From Paraktedonobacter sp036384215 (GTDB taxonomy: Bacteria; Chloroflexota; Ktedonobacteria; Ktedonobacterales; Ktedonobacteraceae), in assembly GCA_036384215.1 (NCBI GenBank), contig DASVMX010000001.1, positions 1-7,998 on the forward strand: a stretch of 7,998 bases of DNA. Direction: 5' to 3'. How positions within the stretch are numbered: the stretch's first letter is position 1; each line of letters begins with the position of its first letter. Shown piece by piece: positions 6,077 through 7,998 of this stretch. The notes below the pieces were generated by a model. It made no database searches. It worked only from the letters and a program-made list of their open reading frames with translations, and was not told where the DNA came from. Position numbers and translations under genes: made by a program.

Positions 6077-6087
6077 GGTCGCTTGAC
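6072..6087. repeat. Palindrome formed by the two divergent -35 boxes
   Basis: GTCAAG (6072-6077), spacer GTCG, then CTTGAC (6082-6087) is a perfect 6-bp inverted repeat. Each half contains the TTGAC core of one of the two outward-facing -35 boxes, which explains the symmetry without a regulator. A dimeric repressor site remains possible. Confidence 0.6.
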
Positions 6088-6111
6088 AGAGTGGGCTGAA
6101 TCATATATTAT
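6083..6111 (+). promoter_or_regulatory. Promoter of the proS T-box transcription unit
   Basis: TTGACA (6083-6088), a 17-nt spacer (6089-6105) and TATTAT (6106-6111) form a near-consensus housekeeping promoter. The start is expected near A6119, about 25 nt before the first base-paired part of the T-box Stem I. Confidence 0.88.
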
Positions 6112-6223
6112 CTGCCTTAATCAAAGAAATATTGGAAACACGTTGAACAGGATTAGTAGACACCGGGAAGACCAGTGAGCGAGCCGGGAGAGTGCAAGCC
6201 GGCGGATGGCGACCCGTGTTGAA

Positions 6224-6226
6224 CCC
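6224..6226 (+). promoter_or_regulatory. T-box specifier codon CCC (proline)
   Basis: CCC follows GAA on the 3' side of the Stem I internal loop and is followed by A, the usual specifier context. It matches tRNA-Pro(GGG) and the proline synthetase downstream. Shifting the frame by one base would give CCA, also proline, so the amino-acid assignment is robust. Confidence 0.85.
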
Positions 6227-6344
6227 ACCTGGGAGCGCCAGCGAAAAGCTGGCCGGAGTTCCCGCCGTTAACGGGAGAGAGGGATCGGCAGTAGTGCTGA
6301 TTCTCTGAAGAGTGGGATGCCATAAACAGAAAGATGGCTCCAAC

Positions 6345-6378
6345 AGAGGTGGTACCACGGGTGCAGGCGCTCGTCCTT
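6345..6378 (+). promoter_or_regulatory. T-box antiterminator element
   Basis: AGAGG-TGGTACC-ACGGG (6345-6361) carries the bulge TGGTACC (6350-6356) that pairs with the free NCCA end of uncharged tRNA. ACGGG (6357-6361) can pair with CTCGT (6370-6374), and GAGG (6346-6349) with CCTT (6375-6378) including one wobble. This takes away the 5' arm of the terminator, the standard T-box switch. Confidence 0.88.
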
Positions 6379-6397
6379 GTCGGGACGAGTTTTTTTT
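6370..6397 (+). terminator. T-box intrinsic terminator upstream of proS
   Basis: CTCGTCC (6370-6376) pairs with GGACGAG (6383-6389) around a 6-nt loop, followed by eight T (6390-6397). Its 5' arm overlaps the 3' strand of the antiterminator, so the two folds exclude each other. It ends transcription when tRNA-Pro is charged. Confidence 0.93.
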
Positions 6398-6398
6398 G

Positions 6399-6510
6399 TG
6401 TGTTATTAGAGAGCAATATCAAGTCTGGTCGAATGGTATCAGAACCGTGCACGTAGCGGCGCCGCTTGCCTGCGTCGTGGCGGCTTTGCGCAGATTTGAG
6501 AGAAGAGAGT
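6399..6510 (+). other. Spacer between T-box terminator and proS
   Basis: These 112 nt carry no gene that I can support. A perfect 12-nt palindrome, AGCGGCGCCGCT, lies at 6455-6466; its role is unknown. A TTG at 6466 opens the same frame as proS, but it lacks a ribosome site and the extra 15 residues match nothing in the family. Confidence 0.5.
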
Positions 6511-7971
6511 ATGGCCATGGCAAACGAAGAGAAATTAGTAGAAGAGCTTGTAGACCAGGAAGACAATTTTTCGCAGTGGTATAACCAGCTTGTGCGCAAA
6601 GCCGAGCTGGCCGATTACGCGCCGGTACGCGGCTGCATGATCATTCGTCCCTACGGCTACGCGATCTGGGAGAACCTCCAGCGGCTGCTGGACGCGCGTT
6701 TTAAAGAGACCGGCGTGGATAACGCCTACTTTCCGCTGCTGATCCCGCGCAGCTTCCTGGAGCGCGAGGCCGAGCATGTCGAGGGCTTTGCTCCCGAAGT
6801 CGCGTGGGTTACGCGCGGAGGTGGCGAGGAGCTGGAAGAGCCACTGGCTATTCGTCCAACCAGCGAAACGATCATCGGGCACAGCTTCGCCAAATGGATT
6901 CAGAGCTATCGCGATCTCCCGCTGCTGATCAACCAGTGGAACAACGTCATGCGCTGGGAGAAGCGTACCACGCTCTTCCTGCGCACTTCCGAGTTTCTCT
7001 GGCAGGAAGGCCATACCGCCCATCGCACGCACGCGGACGCCGAAGAGCGCACGCGGATGATGCTGGAGGTCTACCGGTCCTTCGCTGAAGAGGACGCCGC
7101 CATTCCCGTCATACCCGGACGCAAGAGTGAGAACGAGAAGTTCGCCGGTGCCCTGCGCACCTACTCAATTGAGGCCATGATGGGCGATGGCAAGGCGCTC
7201 CAGGCCGGCACCAGCCACAACCTGGGCGACAACTTTGCCCGCGGCTTCGACATCCAGTTCCTGGACGCCGATGGGCAGCGCAAACACTGTTTCACCACCA
7301 GTTGGGGCATGAGCACGCGCATGATCGGCAGCCTGATCATGGTTCACGGCGACAAAAACGGTCTGATGCTCCCACCGCGCCTCGCGCCCTACCAGGTCGT
7401 CATCGTGCCGATCTGGCGTAAAGAGCAGGAGAAAGCCGCCGTCGAAGAGCTCGTCAGCCGGGTTGAGAAGCAGCTCAAGGGCAAAGTGCGCGTGCGCGTG
7501 GACTGGAGCGAGAACACCCCTGGCTGGAAGTACAACGAGTGGGAGATGCGCGGTGTACCCGTGCGCATGGAAGTTGGCCCGCGTGACGTGCAGAACAACA
7601 GCGTTATGCTTGTGCGGCGTGACAACCGCGTCAAAGAATCCGTGCCCGTCGAGGGTCTGGAAGTCCGTCTGCCGCAACTGCTCGCAGAGGTTCAGCAGGC
7701 CATGTACCAGCGCGCACTCCAGTTCCGGTTGGACAACACCTACAGCACCGAGAGCTACAACGAATTCAAAGAGATCATCGCCTCCGAGAAGCGCGGCTTC
7801 GTGCGTGTCAAATGGGCCGAGGACAGCGCCGCCGAACTGGCCATCAAAGAAGAGACCAAAGCCACTCTGCGCTGCATCCCCTTCGACCAGCCCGAAGGCG
7901 GCATCCAGGGCAACTGCATCTACACCGGCAAGCCCGCCACCTGCGAAGCCATCTTCGCCCGCGCGTATTAG
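6511..7971 (+). CDS. proS: Prolyl-tRNA synthetase, archaeal/eukaryal type (class IIa)
   Basis: ProRS activates proline with ATP and charges tRNA-Pro in the cytoplasm. At 486 aa it is the short form without the editing insertion of E. coli-type ProRS (about 570 aa), as in Thermus, Chloroflexota and archaea. Catalytic core: RPTSET (115-120, proline-binding TxE); motif 2 region RWEKRTTLFLRTSEF...GHTAH (148-171, ATP Arg148 and Arg158); AGTSHNLG (232-239); motif 3 SWGMSTRMIG (264-273, Arg270). The anticodon-binding domain starts near RLAPYQVVIVPI (290 on). The C-terminal domain ends in the family's conserved terminal Tyr (486). Cys455, Cys469 and Cys478 remain, but position 472 is Thr where zinc-binding members often have Cys. 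The ATG at 6511 was chosen; ATG 6517 is equally possible, since the purine-rich GAGAGAAGAGAG upstream serves either. Expression is controlled by the upstream proline T-box. Confidence 0.97.
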   Translation: MAMANEEKLVEELVDQEDNFSQWYNQLVRKAELADYAPVRGCMIIRPYGYAIWENLQRLLDARFKETGVDNAYFPLLIPRSFLEREAEHVEGFAPEVAWVTRGGGEELEEPLAIRPTSETIIGHSFAKWIQSYRDLPLLINQWNNVMRWEKRTTLFLRTSEFLWQEGHTAHRTHADAEERTRMMLEVYRSFAEEDAAIPVIPGRKSENEKFAGALRTYSIEAMMGDGKALQAGTSHNLGDNFARGFDIQFLDADGQRKHCFTTSWGMSTRMIGSLIMVHGDKNGLMLPPRLAPYQVVIVPIWRKEQEKAAVEELVSRVEKQLKGKVRVRVDWSENTPGWKYNEWEMRGVPVRMEVGPRDVQNNSVMLVRRDNRVKESVPVEGLEVRLPQLLAEVQQAMYQRALQFRLDNTYSTESYNEFKEIIASEKRGFVRVKWAEDSAAELAIKEETKATLRCIPFDQPEGGIQGNCIYTGKPATCEAIFARAY

Positions 7972-7985
7972 CACAAACAGGGCGT

Positions 7986-7998
7986 GGGGGGGGGGGGG
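7986..7998. other. Poly-G run at the window edge
   Basis: Thirteen consecutive G end the window, starting 15 nt after the proS stop codon. Such a run at a sequence end is more likely a sequencing or assembly artefact than biology. No terminator for proS is visible before it. Confidence 0.7.

Larger units (their letters stand above)
6119..6398 (+). ncRNA. T-box riboswitch, tRNA-Pro specific (specifier CCC), proS leader
   Basis: This leader binds tRNA-Pro and lets transcription continue into proS when the tRNA is uncharged. Stem I: basal helix CAGG (6148-6151) with CCTG (6228-6231); AGTA (6155-6158) opposite GAA (6221-6223), the usual specifier-loop signature; then codon CCC (6224-6226) followed by A, readable by a GGG anticodon. 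Above it GACAC (6159-6163) pairs with GTGTT (6216-6220), and GGG (6165-6167) with CCC (6213-6215). A distal hairpin is 6183-6203. Stem II-like: GCCAGC/GCTGGC (6237-6242, 6248-6253). A further hairpin is at 6260-6276. Stem III-like: ATCGGCA/TGCTGAT (6284-6290, 6295-6301). The T-box AGAGGTGGTACCACGG (6345-6360) is nearly canonical. The codon agrees with the downstream gene product. Confidence 0.95.

Noticed and set aside
6466..6510. N-terminal extension of ProRS from a TTG at 6466
   Set aside because: No ribosome site precedes the TTG, and the 15 extra residues lack similarity to ProRS. The purine-rich stretch before 6511 fits the ATG.
6153..6599. 148-codon minus-strand open frame across the T-box
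   Set aside because: It covers the antisense of the T-box RNA and the proS start, with no ribosome site or family resemblance.
7165..7974. 269-codon minus-strand open frame
   Set aside because: It is antisense to proS, which is unambiguous from its class II motifs. The translation is low-complexity and matches no family.
1..7998. CRISPR arrays, insertion sequences, tRNA or rRNA genes
   Set aside because: No regularly spaced repeats, transposase-like frames or tRNA/rRNA signatures were seen on either strand.

Overview
The window carries the first steps of de novo pyrimidine biosynthesis on the minus strand (pyrB-carA-carB, read right to left from about 6041 to 107) and, divergently, a prolyl-tRNA synthetase gene (proS) on the plus strand under a T-box riboswitch. 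Genes are G/C-rich with G/C-biased third codon positions. A T-box leader upstream of an archaeal/eukaryal-type ProRS, together with carbamoyl-phosphate synthetase subunits that resemble the eukaryotic enzymes, suggests a Gram-positive-like or Chloroflexota bacterium. A Ktedonobacteria-type Chloroflexota is my best guess, but it is an inference from gene style and not proven.

Layout: 1-51 nothing recognised; 52-102 a long perfect-type hairpin just after carB; 107-3307 carB (-); 3308-4462 carA (-), whose stop codon abuts the carB GTG; 4463-4566 a 104-nt gap; 4567-5571 pyrB (-) with a perfect Shine-Dalgarno; 5572-6041 a roughly 470-nt structured pyr leader containing a candidate leader-peptide ORF, a strong intrinsic terminator and a hairpin/mini-ORF; 6048-6111 two back-to-back sigma-70-type promoters; 6119-6398 a proline T-box leader with its terminator; 6399-6510 untranslated spacer; 6511-7971 proS (+); 7986-7998 a run of 13 G at the window edge.

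The most interesting region is the control region of the pyr operon. The minus-strand promoter (TTGACT-17-TATAAT) is followed, exactly 7 nt after the -10 box, by AATTTG. This is the same initially transcribed sequence that causes UTP-sensitive reiterative transcription at E. coli pyrBI. Further down, a candidate 67-codon leader ORF runs through a U-rich tract and straight across an intrinsic terminator, again as in E. coli pyrL/pyrBI attenuation. If real, this would be an enterobacterial-style, PyrR-independent UTP-sensing system on an unrelated operon.

Functionally, CarA and CarB make carbamoyl phosphate from glutamine, bicarbonate and ATP, and PyrB condenses it with aspartate. The three proteins correspond to the domains of the eukaryotic multifunctional CAD protein other than dihydroorotase, here as separate genes. 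The rightward unit senses uncharged tRNA-Pro and raises ProRS when proline charging falls. The two units share a compact divergent promoter whose -35 boxes lie only 6 bp apart.
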